NCBI GenBank assembly: GCA_030426345.1
Contig: JAUHYU010000022.1
Span: 1-56,371 of the forward strand
From: Bacteroidia bacterium
GTDB taxonomy: Bacteria; Bacteroidota; Bacteroidia; Cytophagales; Cyclobacteriaceae
Direction: 5' to 3'
DNA: 56,371 nucleotides
Shown here: in pieces, positions 1 to 9,829 of the stretch
Numbering within the stretch: the first letter of the stretch is position 1
Layout of the letters: the number at the start of each line of letters is the position of its first letter
The notes under the pieces: generated by a model
Database searches by the model: none
Told to the model about the DNA's origin: nothing
What the model saw: the letters and a program-made list of their open reading frames with translations, nothing else
Program-made: the position numbers and the translations under genes

Positions 1-1423
1 TTTCGATTTTCCTACTGACAAATACTCATATAACAATATGGGTGCTGGGCTGGCCCTTAAGGATGGTAGAGCCTCAATGTACAGCAATAAATCAAAATCA
101 AAACTTCTCGGATATTTTTTTAGGGCAAATTATAGTTATAATGAAAAGTACTTGTTAATGGCAAGTATGCGGCATGAGGGGTCCTCAAAATTTGGAACAA
201 ATAATAAGTGGGCTAGTTTCCCAGCTATTTCTGCTGGATGGAACATAGATAAAGAATCATTCCTAGAAAGCGCTAAAATACTAGATTATTTAAAAGTAAG
301 AGTAGGATATGGTATTACTGGTAAAACACCCAGTAGCCCATATATGTCGCAAAGTCGATTGACATACGGATCATCATTTCTAAGTGATGGTGATTGGGTA
401 CCTGTAGTCTATCCTTCAACTAATTCTAATCCCAATTTACGATGGGAAAAGAAAGCTGAAATTAATATTGGGATGGATTTTGCAATTTGGGATAATCGAA
501 TTTCAGGCTCATTAGACATGTATCAACGTACAACGAAAGACCTTTTATGGAGTTATAATGTACCAAGTCCTCCCTATTTGTACAATACCATCGTTGCAAA
601 TGCGGGAACAATGGAAAATAAGGGTGTTGAAGTCATTTTAAGCTATCAACCGATAAGAACGAAGAACTTTTCATGGACTACCTCTATTAATTATTCTACA
701 AATGAAAATAAAATGATTTCTCTTTCGAACGATAAGTTTGCTGTACAAGCTGGATTTTTCGATACAGGATATATTAATGAGCCTCTTCAGATTGAGACAC
801 ATCGGGTTGTTGAAGGTGGTAAAATTGGTAATTTTTGGGCGGTAGAAGCTGTGGATATTGATGAAGATGGACATTGGATAATATCTGGAGAGGAAGGCAG
901 TCAAAAACCTATATCCGATCAAACTGCAGATGACAAGAAAATTGTAGGCAACGGATACCCGAACCATTTTGCAGGTTGGAATAATACTCTAAAGTATAAA
1001 AATCTTGATTTGGAGATTAATATGAGAGGGGCTTTTGGCTTTCAAATCATAAATTATGCAAGAATTTATTATGAAGCTCCTATTAATCTAAATAGAGGTA
1101 ACGTATTGAGTTCAGTATATCATGACATCTATGGTAAAAGACCTTTAAATGATCAGGAGGATTTTCAGTATTTAAGCTACTACATAGAAGATGGAGATTA
1201 TTGGAAAATTGACAATGTCACAATCGGGTATAACCTCTTTTTAAATAATTCTTTTATAAAAGGAATGAGGGTTTACATGTCAGGTTCAAACTTAATGACT
1301 ATTACTGGTTATAGTGGAATAGATCCAGAAGTTAATGTTGTTGGATTAGCTCCGGGAGCAGACCTGAGAGATAGATACCCATCTGCAAGAACCTTGACTA
1401 TTGGTGCAAATATTAACTTTTAA
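1..1423 (+). CDS. SusC/RagA-family TonB-linked outer membrane protein, 3' part only
   Basis: This is the C-terminal part of a SusC-type TonB-dependent transporter, which imports glycan fragments across the outer membrane using energy from TonB. The frame is open from base 2, so the gene starts to the left of the window; the first internal ATG is at 38. About 473 residues are visible, roughly the C-terminal half of a family whose members are usually near 1000 residues. The typical barrel features are present: alternating aromatic strands, the segment around MRHEGSSKFG, a GW(N)xxxE turn, and a final strand ending TLTIGANINF. It is followed after 10 bases by a SusD gene, the usual pairing. The substrate cannot be read from this part of the protein. 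Confidence 0.95.
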   Translation, partial: FDFPTDKYSYNNMGAGLALKDGRASMYSNKSKSKLLGYFFRANYSYNEKYLLMASMRHEGSSKFGTNNKWASFPAISAGWNIDKESFLESAKILDYLKVRVGYGITGKTPSSPYMSQSRLTYGSSFLSDGDWVPVVYPSTNSNPNLRWEKKAEINIGMDFAIWDNRISGSLDMYQRTTKDLLWSYNVPSPPYLYNTIVANAGTMENKGVEVILSYQPIRTKNFSWTTSINYSTNENKMISLSNDKFAVQAGFFDTGYINEPLQIETHRVVEGGKIGNFWAVEAVDIDEDGHWIISGEEGSQKPISDQTADDKKIVGNGYPNHFAGWNNTLKYKNLDLEINMRGAFGFQIINYARIYYEAPINLNRGNVLSSVYHDIYGKRPLNDQEDFQYLSYYIEDGDYWKIDNVTIGYNLFLNNSFIKGMRVYMSGSNLMTITGYSGIDPEVNVVGLAPGADLRDRYPSARTLTIGANINF

Positions 1424-1433
1424 TTAATCTACC

Positions 1434-3044
1434 ATGAAATATATTTATATAATTACGATACTTATATCTGTGGCTCTGTCCGCATGTGACAATGATCTAA
1501 ATGAAACAGTTTATTCTGAGATATTAGAAGACAGTTATGTATATTCTGAGGAAGAAATAGATAATGTAATTGGGCCCGTTTATACCAATTTGAACGACTT
1601 ATTTAGTAGTGGAAATATTAGGTATTACATGGTTCAACAAAACACCTCAGATGAGACTGTTAGACCAGCTAATGCTTCTGGGTGGGACAATGCTGGAATT
1701 TGGAAGAGGATGCATTTACATAACTGGACTACGGAAGAATGGCTTCTTAATGAAACTTGGGAATACCTTTATAAAGGAGTTGTTCATGCAACAAGAATAA
1801 TAGAGCTACTTGAGTCTGGAAGAATTCCCATAAAAGAAGGAGAAAGCATCGAAACATACGTGGCAGAGGTGAAGGTCGCTAGAGCATTTTATCATTGGTT
1901 AATTATGGATAATTTTGGAGATGCTCCATTGGTCAAAGAAACGACTCAAGAATTGCCTGAGAAAACCTCTCGCAAAGACCTATATACGTTTATAGTCGAT
2001 GAACTTAATCAAGCCATACCAAGTTTGAATGAAGATAATAGTTACGGTATGTATGGGCGCTTTAATAAATGGGCTGCCAAAGCTTTACTTGCTAACGTCT
2101 ATTTAAATGCTGAAGTCTATACTGGCGAGTCAAAATGGAATGAATGCATTAAGGAATGTAATGACATAATAGATTCAGAAAAATATCTTTTAGAACCAGA
2201 CTATAGGGACAATTTTGTAACTAATAATGAAGGATCCAAAGAAAATATTTTTGCTGTACAATTTGACGATGTATATGCAACAGGTTTCGTGCTTCATAAT
2301 TTCAGTCTTCATGCTGCAAGTAAGGCAACTTATGAACTACAATCCAGCCCTTGGGGTTCAGGAGGATTTTGTGCAGTTCCTCAATTTATTGACACCTATG
2401 ATCCCGAGGATAAACGGTTAGAATATACTTGGATATCCGGTCCTCAATATGCTTCTGATGGCACAACTCCAATACTTAATTCTTACGAAAAGAAGGGGGA
2501 ACCATTAGTTTATACAAAGGAACTTCCCGATGGGATATATCAAGGAGAGAATGAAGGATATAGAGTCGGAAAATGGGAAATCGAAATGGGTGCAGCTTCA
2601 AATTTGAGTAATGATTTTCCGGTTTTTAGATATGCTCAGGTTTTAATGATGAAAGCGGAATGTTTATTAAGAACAGGCAATAATGATGAAGCTGCAAGTA
2701 TTGTTACTGAGGTACGTCAACGAGTGTTTGATGATTCAAATGATGCATTAGTTACAGGAAGTCAATTACTAGAGAACTCTAGCTACAACTATGGATATGT
2801 GGAAAATTATCAAGTTGTTGACCCTGGGAATCAGGATGCAGTACAATATGGACGCTTTTTGGATGAATTGGGTTGGGAATTTGCATGTGAGACATTGCGA
2901 AGAAGAGATATGATTCGATTCGGGGTTTTTACCACAAAAAGCTGGTTATCTCATAAACCAAATGGGGAAGAAAGGACAGTATTTCCTATCATTCAGGGAG
3001 CAATAAATGCTAATCCTAAATTAATACAGAATCCAGATTATTAA
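1434..3044 (+). CDS. SusD/RagB-family nutrient-binding outer membrane lipoprotein
   Basis: SusD lipoproteins form a lid over the SusC channel and bind the incoming glycan on the cell surface. The protein has 536 residues, a normal family length. It begins with a lipoprotein signal (MKYIYIITILISVALSAC, lipid-modified Cys at residue 18). The helical TPR-like body follows, with segments such as VKVARAFYHWLIMDNFGDAPLV near residue 145 and ELGWEFACETLRRRDMIRFG near the C-terminus, both typical of RagB/SusD proteins. It starts 10 bases after the SusC stop and is surely co-transcribed with it. Specificity is unknown; the two following genes suggest a polysaccharide substrate. Confidence 0.95.
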   Translation: MKYIYIITILISVALSACDNDLNETVYSEILEDSYVYSEEEIDNVIGPVYTNLNDLFSSGNIRYYMVQQNTSDETVRPANASGWDNAGIWKRMHLHNWTTEEWLLNETWEYLYKGVVHATRIIELLESGRIPIKEGESIETYVAEVKVARAFYHWLIMDNFGDAPLVKETTQELPEKTSRKDLYTFIVDELNQAIPSLNEDNSYGMYGRFNKWAAKALLANVYLNAEVYTGESKWNECIKECNDIIDSEKYLLEPDYRDNFVTNNEGSKENIFAVQFDDVYATGFVLHNFSLHAASKATYELQSSPWGSGGFCAVPQFIDTYDPEDKRLEYTWISGPQYASDGTTPILNSYEKKGEPLVYTKELPDGIYQGENEGYRVGKWEIEMGAASNLSNDFPVFRYAQVLMMKAECLLRTGNNDEAASIVTEVRQRVFDDSNDALVTGSQLLENSSYNYGYVENYQVVDPGNQDAVQYGRFLDELGWEFACETLRRRDMIRFGVFTTKSWLSHKPNGEERTVFPIIQGAINANPKLIQNPDY

Positions 3045-3278
3045 TCTTATTCTTGGGAGGAGGAATGACATTAGATATTTGCTTGGGCCTGAGTATTTAA
3101 CTACGCCCTAACAATTTGTTGGGATATAGCCAAAAGAAAGGTTCGGCAAAATTTTTCCGATATGATGTCAACCTCTTATCCTAGGAGCATATTAATTAAA
3201 AATACCGCTTACTATTATGCCTAAATCTCTTATTAAAAAGATTTGGCAACAAAAATTAAATCGTAAAATGTAAAGTAT

Positions 3279-4658
3279 ATGAAATATTCAAAAGGAGAAA
3301 ATAATAGAAGAAATTTTTTAAGAACAACGGCTGCTTTTTCAGCTTCCGCAATACTCATGCCGAGCCTTAGTCTTTTTGCAAAGGATGGAGATCAAATAGA
3401 GAAATGGCGCAATTCTATGGAAGACCCAGTCTATAAAATGATAACAGGGGAACCTGATTTGGAGAATATTATGGGATTATTTCCCAGGCCAAAAGGAAAG
3501 CCGTCTTTTGATCCATTGGAAATAAGAGAGAATATGGAAAAATTGAAAACATTTCCTGTGGTTGATACCGGACAACCATTTTTAGATCTATCAATCAAAA
3601 CAGGCCTTGCTTATATCGATGCTACTTTCGAGGGAAACCATCCTAAGTACGGCACAGGAGTTTATGGAAACCTAGAACACGATGGTTTCCCTCCGACAAT
3701 AATTGCAGCAGTTGATGCTCTTTCTTCTTGGGGACTGAATGACAGAGCAAAAGAGCTCTTTCGCTATTGGGTGATTAACTTTATTAATATCCGAATTCAT
3801 GCTGATCCTAATATGGGAAAAGGAAAGATACATTATTATGGGCCTTCAATAGTAGAATACGGAAAGATACTTCATACTGCAACTATTTTATATGAAAGAG
3901 CAGGTAAGGAATGTTGGTGGGCAGATTGTTTTTATCAACTCGATCTTCTTACTGAGTATGTTCTACAGCTGCATGCAGAAGCACTAAAAAATAGTAAGGG
4001 CTTAATCATAGGTGCTCCTGAGGCCGATACGCGAAAAGATTCAGATATATATTTCCACAATAATGCTTGGATTGTAAAGGGACTCAATCAATGGGTGAAA
4101 CTTTGTAAAATGGCCAATGCAACTCCAACGACCCCATTGCAAAGCGTTTTAAAAATATCGGGGCAATTAAAAGATACCACACTTAAAGCAATAAACGAAA
4201 CATGGTCTTCAGATAAAACTGATTGGTGGTTACCCATTTTGTATGGAAGCAAAATTAAACCTAAAAGTTTGACAGATGGTAGGGAAGCGAGCTATACAAA
4301 TTATCGCTATATGATTGAACTTCTGTCGAGTGATATACTTTCCAGTGAAATGGCTAATCGAGTTGTAGAGGCCAGATTAAATGGAGGAGGCCAGTTTTGT
4401 GGAATGACGCGTTTTATGGGATCGCTTGATGACTGGACATTGTATGATTACCTATACGGTTTGTGGAAACTAGGGCGAAAGAAAGATTTTCTAATTTCGT
4501 TGTATGGACATATTTCATATCATCAGTGTGAAGGGCATTTAACTGCATTTGAGCAGTTTAATTTCCCTGGTTACCCTGATGGAAGTAAGAAGGCTGACTA
4601 CTGTTTGCCAAGTCAACTTGTGGCAGCAAGAGCTGGTAGGTTTTTAAATAAAAGTTAA
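3279..4658 (+). CDS. Tat-exported six-hairpin glycosidase-like protein, substrate unknown
   Basis: A 459-residue protein with a twin-arginine signal at the N-terminus (RRNFLRTTAAFSAS, residues 10-23), so it is probably folded in the cytoplasm and exported to the periplasm. The body is rich in helices with Trp, Tyr and His clusters (for example IHYYGPSIVEYGKILHTATILYERAG), as expected for an (alpha/alpha)-toroid of the six-hairpin glycosidase type. I do not recognise a numbered glycoside hydrolase family or assign catalytic residues. It lies 234 bases after SusD and 18 bases before a CBM9-like gene, so it probably acts on the glycan imported by the SusCD pair. It could instead be a polysaccharide lyase, which shares this fold. 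Confidence 0.6.
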   Translation: MKYSKGENNRRNFLRTTAAFSASAILMPSLSLFAKDGDQIEKWRNSMEDPVYKMITGEPDLENIMGLFPRPKGKPSFDPLEIRENMEKLKTFPVVDTGQPFLDLSIKTGLAYIDATFEGNHPKYGTGVYGNLEHDGFPPTIIAAVDALSSWGLNDRAKELFRYWVINFINIRIHADPNMGKGKIHYYGPSIVEYGKILHTATILYERAGKECWWADCFYQLDLLTEYVLQLHAEALKNSKGLIIGAPEADTRKDSDIYFHNNAWIVKGLNQWVKLCKMANATPTTPLQSVLKISGQLKDTTLKAINETWSSDKTDWWLPILYGSKIKPKSLTDGREASYTNYRYMIELLSSDILSSEMANRVVEARLNGGGQFCGMTRFMGSLDDWTLYDYLYGLWKLGRKKDFLISLYGHISYHQCEGHLTAFEQFNFPGYPDGSKKADYCLPSQLVAARAGRFLNKS

Positions 4659-4676
4659 CAATTAAAAATTGAAATT

Positions 4677-5372
4677 ATGAGTAGTATTTGCTTACACATG
4701 ATTCCTTTGTGCTTTACCTTATTGTTCAACAATAAAAAGATAGATGATGAGAATTTATACAAAGTCAAATATGCTCATAATTTCAATTCAGCAAATTTAA
4801 TGATCGATGAAAATTGGATTGATGCAGAAGTGATCACTAGCTTTTATCTTCCTTGGAACAAAAATGACCCTCAACCAACTGAATTTAAAGCTCTGTATGA
4901 TGATTACAATGTATACTTTGCTTTTCAAGTAATCGATAGCAGTTTGGTAGTTCAAAAGAATATCTCTAATGAACTCGATATTGCGCTACAAGATAGAGTT
5001 GAAGTATATCTTTCAGCAAGCGAGCAATTAAATGAATACTATTGCCTAGAAATAGATCCCCTAGGAAGAGTTTTAGATTATCGAGCTCGGTTTTATAGAA
5101 AGTTTAATGATAAATGGGATGCAAAGTCTATACGGATAGAAAGTAATATCTCTGAAAATGGATATAACGTTGTTTTATTAATTCCTTTAAAGCAATTAGA
5201 AAAGATGAACATTGATCTTTCACAAAGTTTTTCAGTAGGGCTTTTTAGGGCGGATTTTAAAAATGTAGGGAGTGATATTCAGGAAAACTGGATTAGCTGG
5301 ATCGATCCTAAATCTGAAAACCCAGACTTTCATGTCTCAGAAGCATTGGGGCTTTTCAAGTTATCAGAATAG
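4677..5372 (+). CDS. carbohydrate-binding family 9-like (CBM9/DOMON) protein
   Basis: A 231-residue protein with the layout of CBM9-like proteins: an opening segment on the theme of planned small changes (LMIDENWIDAEVITSFYLPW), a central YDDYNVYFAFQVIDSSL strand pair, then DRVEVYLS and a C-terminal NWISWIDP segment. These beta-sandwich domains bind glycans or sit next to catalytic domains. The N-terminus is hydrophobic (MSSICLHMIPLCFTLLF) and may be an export signal, although it lacks a clear cleavage site. It starts 18 bases after the glycosidase-like gene, so it is co-transcribed and is the last gene of this locus. The family is recognised by pattern only; the ligand is unknown. Confidence 0.7.
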   Translation: MSSICLHMIPLCFTLLFNNKKIDDENLYKVKYAHNFNSANLMIDENWIDAEVITSFYLPWNKNDPQPTEFKALYDDYNVYFAFQVIDSSLVVQKNISNELDIALQDRVEVYLSASEQLNEYYCLEIDPLGRVLDYRARFYRKFNDKWDAKSIRIESNISENGYNVVLLIPLKQLEKMNIDLSQSFSVGLFRADFKNVGSDIQENWISWIDPKSENPDFHVSEALGLFKLSE

Positions 5373-5400
5373 TCTATAATGAAATAGTTGGTTAAAAACC

Positions 5401-5423
5401 TCATGGATTTTAGGGGCTTTTTC
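5401..5423 (-). repeat. CCATGG element, minus orientation, at a convergent gene end
   Basis: Read on the minus strand, an A-run and GCCCC lead into the core TAAAATCCATGA. It abuts the stop codon of the radical SAM gene and lies 28 bases from the end of the CBM9-like gene. With the flanking bases (about 5393-5423) it can fold into a weak hairpin with A-tract and T-tract arms, so it may end transcription of either gene. Confidence 0.6.
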
Positions 5424-6478
5424 TAAGAAAATAAATTCAAATTCCCTCCCCTCCTAAACAGGTCTGTCCGCAGTGGCTCTGCTTTTACTTCTTCAAAATA
5501 TTTTCTTTTTGCCACGGAAAACATGGACTTGATTACTTCTGCGTACTTTCCTTCTCCGCTCATCCGCTTGCCAAAGCGCGAATCATTGACTTTGCCTCCA
5601 TGCAGGCTTTGTACTTTCCCCCAAATCTTATCTGCCCTATCTGGAAAATTCTTCTGCAACCAATCCGCAAATATCTCTGCCACGTCGCCATTGAAGCGAG
5701 CCAAAGTAAAATTTGCAGTAGTAGCTCCATGGTCTGACGCTGCTTTTAGGATGTTGTCAATCTCATGATCATTGATGGAGGGGATGATCGGCCCCATCAT
5801 CACCCCGACCGGGACTCCCGCTTCTGACAATTGCTGCATCGCTGTGAGCATTTTGTTAGCATTAGCCGTCCGCGGCTCCATAAGGCGTCTTAGCTTTTCA
5901 TCCAACGTTGTTATGGAAAAATACACCTTTACCAACCTGCGATCAGCCAAATATTTTAGCAAATCAACATCCCGGGAGATGAGGCTGTTCTTTGTGATAA
6001 TACCAACAGGATTATGGTATTTCACGAATAGTTGCAAAAGTTTTCTTGTAATTTGAAGCTTTTGTTCGAGCGGTTGGTATGGATCGGTATTTCCCGAAAG
6101 GGAGATAACCTGCGGTTTCCAACTCTTTTTCAAAAATGCCTTCTCCAATAATTCAGGAGCATTTTTCTTGGCAATAATTTTTGTTTCCCAATCCATCCCC
6201 GCACTAAACCCCCAATAAGTATGCACATTTCGCGCATAGCAATAAACACATCCATGTTCACATCCTTGATAGGGATTAATCGAATAGCGGAATGGAATAT
6301 CAGGGCTTTTATTTTCCGAAAGGATATTTTTCGTGTCTTCCAGATAAACTTTCCGCAAATGATCAATGGAAGAATCCTCATCAATTCCCTCGATGTGATC
6401 CTTTACCAATTCCTGAGATAGGTATTGATTTTTAGGATTGATCTGTGCTCCTCTTCCTTTCTGATATTTACTAACCAT
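5423..6478 (-). CDS. PA0069-family radical SAM protein (spore photolyase-like)
   Basis: A 351-residue radical SAM enzyme of the PA0069/SplB-like family. The iron-sulfur cluster motif CxxxCxxC is at residues 73-80 (CEHGCVYCYAR), preceded by the family signature RYSINPYQGC. Further family segments are SLSGNTDPYQPLE, ITKNSL and MMGPIIPSINDHE. Members are cytoplasmic; many are annotated as DNA repair photolyase-like, but the reaction has not been established to my knowledge. The start at 6478 gives the usual N-terminal basic segment. It stands alone: its neighbours on the left are convergent and the next minus-strand gene upstream is a small membrane protein 85 bases away. Confidence 0.9.
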   Translation of the reverse strand: MVSKYQKGRGAQINPKNQYLSQELVKDHIEGIDEDSSIDHLRKVYLEDTKNILSENKSPDIPFRYSINPYQGCEHGCVYCYARNVHTYWGFSAGMDWETKIIAKKNAPELLEKAFLKKSWKPQVISLSGNTDPYQPLEQKLQITRKLLQLFVKYHNPVGIITKNSLISRDVDLLKYLADRRLVKVYFSITTLDEKLRRLMEPRTANANKMLTAMQQLSEAGVPVGVMMGPIIPSINDHEIDNILKAASDHGATTANFTLARFNGDVAEIFADWLQKNFPDRADKIWGKVQSLHGGKVNDSRFGKRMSGEGKYAEVIKSMFSVAKRKYFEEVKAEPLRTDLFRRGGNLNLFS

Positions 6479-6563
6479 ATTAGCAATATACCAATATATT
6501 TAGTATTTTAATGTTATAAAAAATAAATACGCAATCCCTTTTTCTAGAAAATTCAGTAGATTC

Positions 6564-6797
6564 TCACCCAACTACCAGTAGTGCATACAAAACAATATAA
6601 ATGGGGTAGCACACAATTAAAAATACATATAATATCAAGGTTGCTTTGGCAAAATTCGCTTTGTTTCTATTTGTATTGCTGCTAAATCCCCAGATAAAAA
6701 GCATGATAATCCCGATGACAGGGATGGCTGCAACGAAGATGGTAATGAGCCATTCCTTAAAAGATACGACTGAATCTTGGTGTTCTGAATTTTCCAT
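6564..6797 (-). CDS. small two-helix inner membrane protein
   Basis: A 77-residue protein with two predicted membrane spans, about residues 16-37 and 52-76, separated by a short polar loop (SSNTNRNKANFA). The short N-terminus is acidic (MENSEHQDS). Small proteins of this shape, often annotated as DUF4870-like or CD225-like, are common in Bacteroidota, but I cannot place it in a family with confidence. It is transcribed alone between the radical SAM gene and the M14 peptidase gene, with about 85 and 105 bases on either side. No function is inferred. Confidence 0.6.
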   Translation of the reverse strand: MENSEHQDSVVSFKEWLITIFVAAIPVIGIIMLFIWGFSSNTNRNKANFAKATLILYVFLIVCYPIYIVLYALLVVG

Positions 6798-6902
6798 TAG
6801 GTGTAGTTTAGGTAAAAAGTTTGTTGAATATCAAAAGTATGTATTGAATTCATAAATTCATATTCCAAAAATTATATAGGTTATCAAATTGAGAAACGAC
6901 GC

Positions 6903-8192
6903 TCACCTTTGATGATGATTTTGGACAAAATAGTTTGAGATTGCCCTTCCCAATGTGATTGCTTCAGATCGGTAGCCATCCATTGTACTTAGGGGAGTGT
7001 TCATATTCACCTCCAAAGTCAATGCAACATTGTGATCGGTTGTTTCCATGGTGACCCACTTACGCGCAGTATTCGGCTTCTGATCCCAAGGTCGTTCACT
7101 ATGGTAAATCTGAGTCATAGACTGGCTAAGCCTAGCGATATCATCTAATGGTTTTGATTTCAAAACCTCAAAGAATTTTTTTCTGTTTTTTTGTTGCTTA
7201 TCGTAGGGCAATGAATTTGTCTCTGCGATGATAAAATAAGGATGGCTATTATTACCTGGCCCGTGAAAATCTATGAACATATCGAGCATGTTTTGCTCCT
7301 TCCACTCCATCAATAAAGATTTTGATGCCTTGGTCTCCGGCCAATGGTCTGGTAATATATCCCAGCCGCGGTTATGGTCATGTGGTTGCTGATTTTTGCC
7401 AGTTCTTCCTTCTACCACACCGTCTACATCAACTATTGGAACAACTACTAATGTGGAACAATCTAGTAGGTTTTTAGCCATAGGATCCTCTGAAATCAAC
7501 CAACGTAAAAGCTCATGTAGTACCCAACTGCTCCCCGATTCAAAAGCATGAGTTCTCGCTTGCAACCAAATACCGTGCTTCTTCTTACTTTCTTGTTTTG
7601 GTTTATCAAATCGGATTGCTGTAACGGGACGACCTTTTTTTGTTTTACAAAATTCAAAAATTTCAGCATCAGGATTCTTGCTTACATCAGAAGTCAACAA
7701 CAAATCCAGATGTGCTGGTGTATATGGTAAGTCATAAGCAAACCAAACTTTATCACCTCGTACCACATGTTTATAAACAAAGAATTCTCTAGAGTCAATT
7801 ATTGCAGATTTACCCGTATCAGTCAATCCCCATACTTTCTGATCATAGCTAAAAAAAACTTGCGGGCTAATCCCTGCACTAGCAGGGACTCCCCTATCTA
7901 ATTCTAACACAATCTCTTCCCCCGATTTCACACCTTCGAGCGCAAAATACCACCAAACCTGACTCCAGCCGCCACCACCCTCATTGTGCGCTTTAAATCT
8001 TATTCTATGTGGATTTTCACTAACAACCCTAACATCCCCTCCACCACTTACAAAATCGGTAGAGATAGAAATTGATTGATTCATGGAATTTAGAGCCTTT
8101 CCAGTAAGTAAATTGGGAAGCAATATTCCAGAGGCCGTTATCATCCCGGTATTTTTAATAAAACCTCTGCGACTAAGACTGATTCGATTCAT
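6903..8192 (-). CDS. Tat-exported M14-family zinc carboxypeptidase
   Basis: A 429-residue zinc peptidase of family M14 (cytosolic-carboxypeptidase-like branch) carrying a Tat signal (SRRGFIKNTGM, twin Arg at residues 8-9), so it is expected in the periplasm. The zinc ligands are visible as HxxE at residues 215-218 (ARTHAFESGSSW) and a third His at 310 (FIDFHGPGNN). The substrate-region segment NRGWDILPDHWPET is typical of the family, and the C-terminal LEVNMNTP segment probably carries the general-base Glu. An N-terminal beta-rich domain (about residues 40-180) resembles that of this branch. It would trim C-terminal residues or cleave amide bonds of peptides or murein; the substrate is not known. 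Confidence 0.85.
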   Translation of the reverse strand: MNRISLSRRGFIKNTGMITASGILLPNLLTGKALNSMNQSISISTDFVSGGGDVRVVSENPHRIRFKAHNEGGGGWSQVWWYFALEGVKSGEEIVLELDRGVPASAGISPQVFFSYDQKVWGLTDTGKSAIIDSREFFVYKHVVRGDKVWFAYDLPYTPAHLDLLLTSDVSKNPDAEIFEFCKTKKGRPVTAIRFDKPKQESKKKHGIWLQARTHAFESGSSWVLHELLRWLISEDPMAKNLLDCSTLVVVPIVDVDGVVEGRTGKNQQPHDHNRGWDILPDHWPETKASKSLLMEWKEQNMLDMFIDFHGPGNNSHPYFIIAETNSLPYDKQQKNRKKFFEVLKSKPLDDIARLSQSMTQIYHSERPWDQKPNTARKWVTMETTDHNVALTLEVNMNTPLSTMDGYRSEAITLGRAISNYFVQNHHQR

Positions 8193-8283
8193 TTATTGTA
8201 CAATTTTCACTTCAGTAAATATAGTGCTTCCTACACTATTTTTAATTATTTCGTAGTTAACAGGAATTACTATCATTCAAATA

Positions 8284-8306
8284 TTCATGGATTTATGGTG
8301 CTTTTA
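8284..8306 (-). repeat. CCATGG element in a divergent promoter region
   Basis: On the minus strand it reads AAAGCACCATAAATCCATGAA, matching the element family. It lies between the divergent starts of the M14 peptidase gene (8192) and the transglutaminase-like gene (8455). A terminator role is therefore not obvious for this copy. Confidence 0.5.
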
Positions 8307-8454
8307 GGGGATAATGGAGGCCTCTTGTCTCATGCAATTAGCAGCATTTCCGCTATCTTTGATCATGTTTCCAAATACCAATCCAATAACCCATTGATTT
8401 GTTATCTTAGCATTTGATTATTTATGAGTATCAAAACAAAATGATCTAAATCGT

Positions 8455-9816
8455 ATGCATAAATCTATACCATTACTCATCGGATCGTTTCTCGTGCTTT
8501 TTGCCATGTGTCAGACTGACCGGAACAAAACTGCACTCCAAGGCAATAAAACAGAACAGGACAGCACTAAGATTACCGTTGATGATGTGGAGCGTGGTAT
8601 AAGGGCCAATATTGAAACTATGACTCAGGAAGGGGGAGGTTATTTCAATTTTAAGAATGATACACTAGACCTCAGCTTGAAATTAGTCCGCGTGCATACA
8701 GAATATCTTTCTGTACTTGGGTCTAATGAGTTTTTTGCCTGTGTGGATCTGGCCACCAAAAACGGGGATGTGTATGATATGGATTTTTTTCTAAAAGGTA
8801 TCCCCGGCGATATGCAAGTGACAAGGACAGATTTGCACAAGCTAAATGGAAAACCGTATTATACCTGGAAGCAAGGAAAAGATAAGATATGGATAACCGT
8901 TCCGGTGAAGAATGCTACCAATGACCTTTTGGGTGTTGTAGAAGGCAAAGATCAATTTACTTTTAATTATGAGGTGCAGTTACCTGAAATAACCGGACCG
9001 GCTAAAATATGGATTCCCATTGCCCAGAGCGATCAATTTCAAACCATCGAGACAACATCTCTGAAGGCTCCTGGCAAACAGGAGGTGATACACGAAAATG
9101 AATATGGTAACTCCATCTTGTATCTTCAGTTACTCCCGGAACATAGCGGAAAGAAAATAACTATACGTTATCGCGTGGAGCGGAAAGAAAAAGCGGCGTA
9201 TGCTGAAAAAGATACCAATCTCCAAAAATACCTTGAAGCTTCAACCCTTTTACCTGTAGGCGGCCGTTTCAGCACCATTGCCGAAGAGGTCATCTGGAAA
9301 AAGCAAGCCAATAGCCCCCTTACCAAAGCAAGGGCCCTTTACGACTACATTATAGATAATATGCGCTACGCTAAACAAGGTGTATACGGCACTGGTGATG
9401 CCAACTATGCCTGTGATGCAAGGACAGGCAACTGTACAGAATTCCACTCCTTTTTCATCTCTTTGTCAAGGTCGGCTGGAATACCAGCCAGATTTGCAGT
9501 TGGAGCAGCCATTCCTTCCGAAAGAAATGAAGGAAAGGTGAACGGATATCATTGTTGGGCAGAATTCTATGCCGAAGGCAAATGGTGGCCGATTGATATC
9601 AGCGAAGGAAATAAATACACCGCTTTGGCAACATATTATTTCGGGCATCATCCTGCTAACCGTATAGAATTTACTCGGGGCAGAGACCTTGCCCCGAATC
9701 CGGCACCCCAATCGGGACCTATAAACTTTTTCGCATATCCGGTCTTAGAAATAGAAGGTAAACCAAGTACTGTTAAGACTATCTTCTCATTTAAAAGAAC
9801 ATCCCCTGACAGTTAA
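8455..9816 (+). CDS. transglutaminase-like lipoprotein
   Basis: A 453-residue lipoprotein (signal ending LFAMC, lipid Cys at residue 19) with a C-terminal transglutaminase-like (papain-fold) domain. The catalytic triad is visible as Cys327 (GNCTEFHSFF), His366 (GYHCWAEFY) and Asp381 (WWPIDISEG). The N-terminal 250 residues are beta-rich and have no recognised motif. Bacterial proteins of this class are mostly peptidases or amidases rather than cross-linkers. The start at 8455 is chosen because it opens directly with the lipoprotein signal. It is divergent from the M14 peptidase gene and ends 14 bases before a convergent small lipoprotein gene. Confidence 0.85.
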   Translation: MHKSIPLLIGSFLVLFAMCQTDRNKTALQGNKTEQDSTKITVDDVERGIRANIETMTQEGGGYFNFKNDTLDLSLKLVRVHTEYLSVLGSNEFFACVDLATKNGDVYDMDFFLKGIPGDMQVTRTDLHKLNGKPYYTWKQGKDKIWITVPVKNATNDLLGVVEGKDQFTFNYEVQLPEITGPAKIWIPIAQSDQFQTIETTSLKAPGKQEVIHENEYGNSILYLQLLPEHSGKKITIRYRVERKEKAAYAEKDTNLQKYLEASTLLPVGGRFSTIAEEVIWKKQANSPLTKARALYDYIIDNMRYAKQGVYGTGDANYACDARTGNCTEFHSFFISLSRSAGIPARFAVGAAIPSERNEGKVNGYHCWAEFYAEGKWWPIDISEGNKYTALATYYFGHHPANRIEFTRGRDLAPNPAPQSGPINFFAYPVLEIEGKPSTVKTIFSFKRTSPDS

Positions 9817-9829
9817 ATATTTACTGCTC

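Noticed and set aside
5523-6056. Plus-strand frames over the radical SAM gene
   Set aside because: They lie antisense to a well-supported gene with family motifs and have no recognisable domains of their own.
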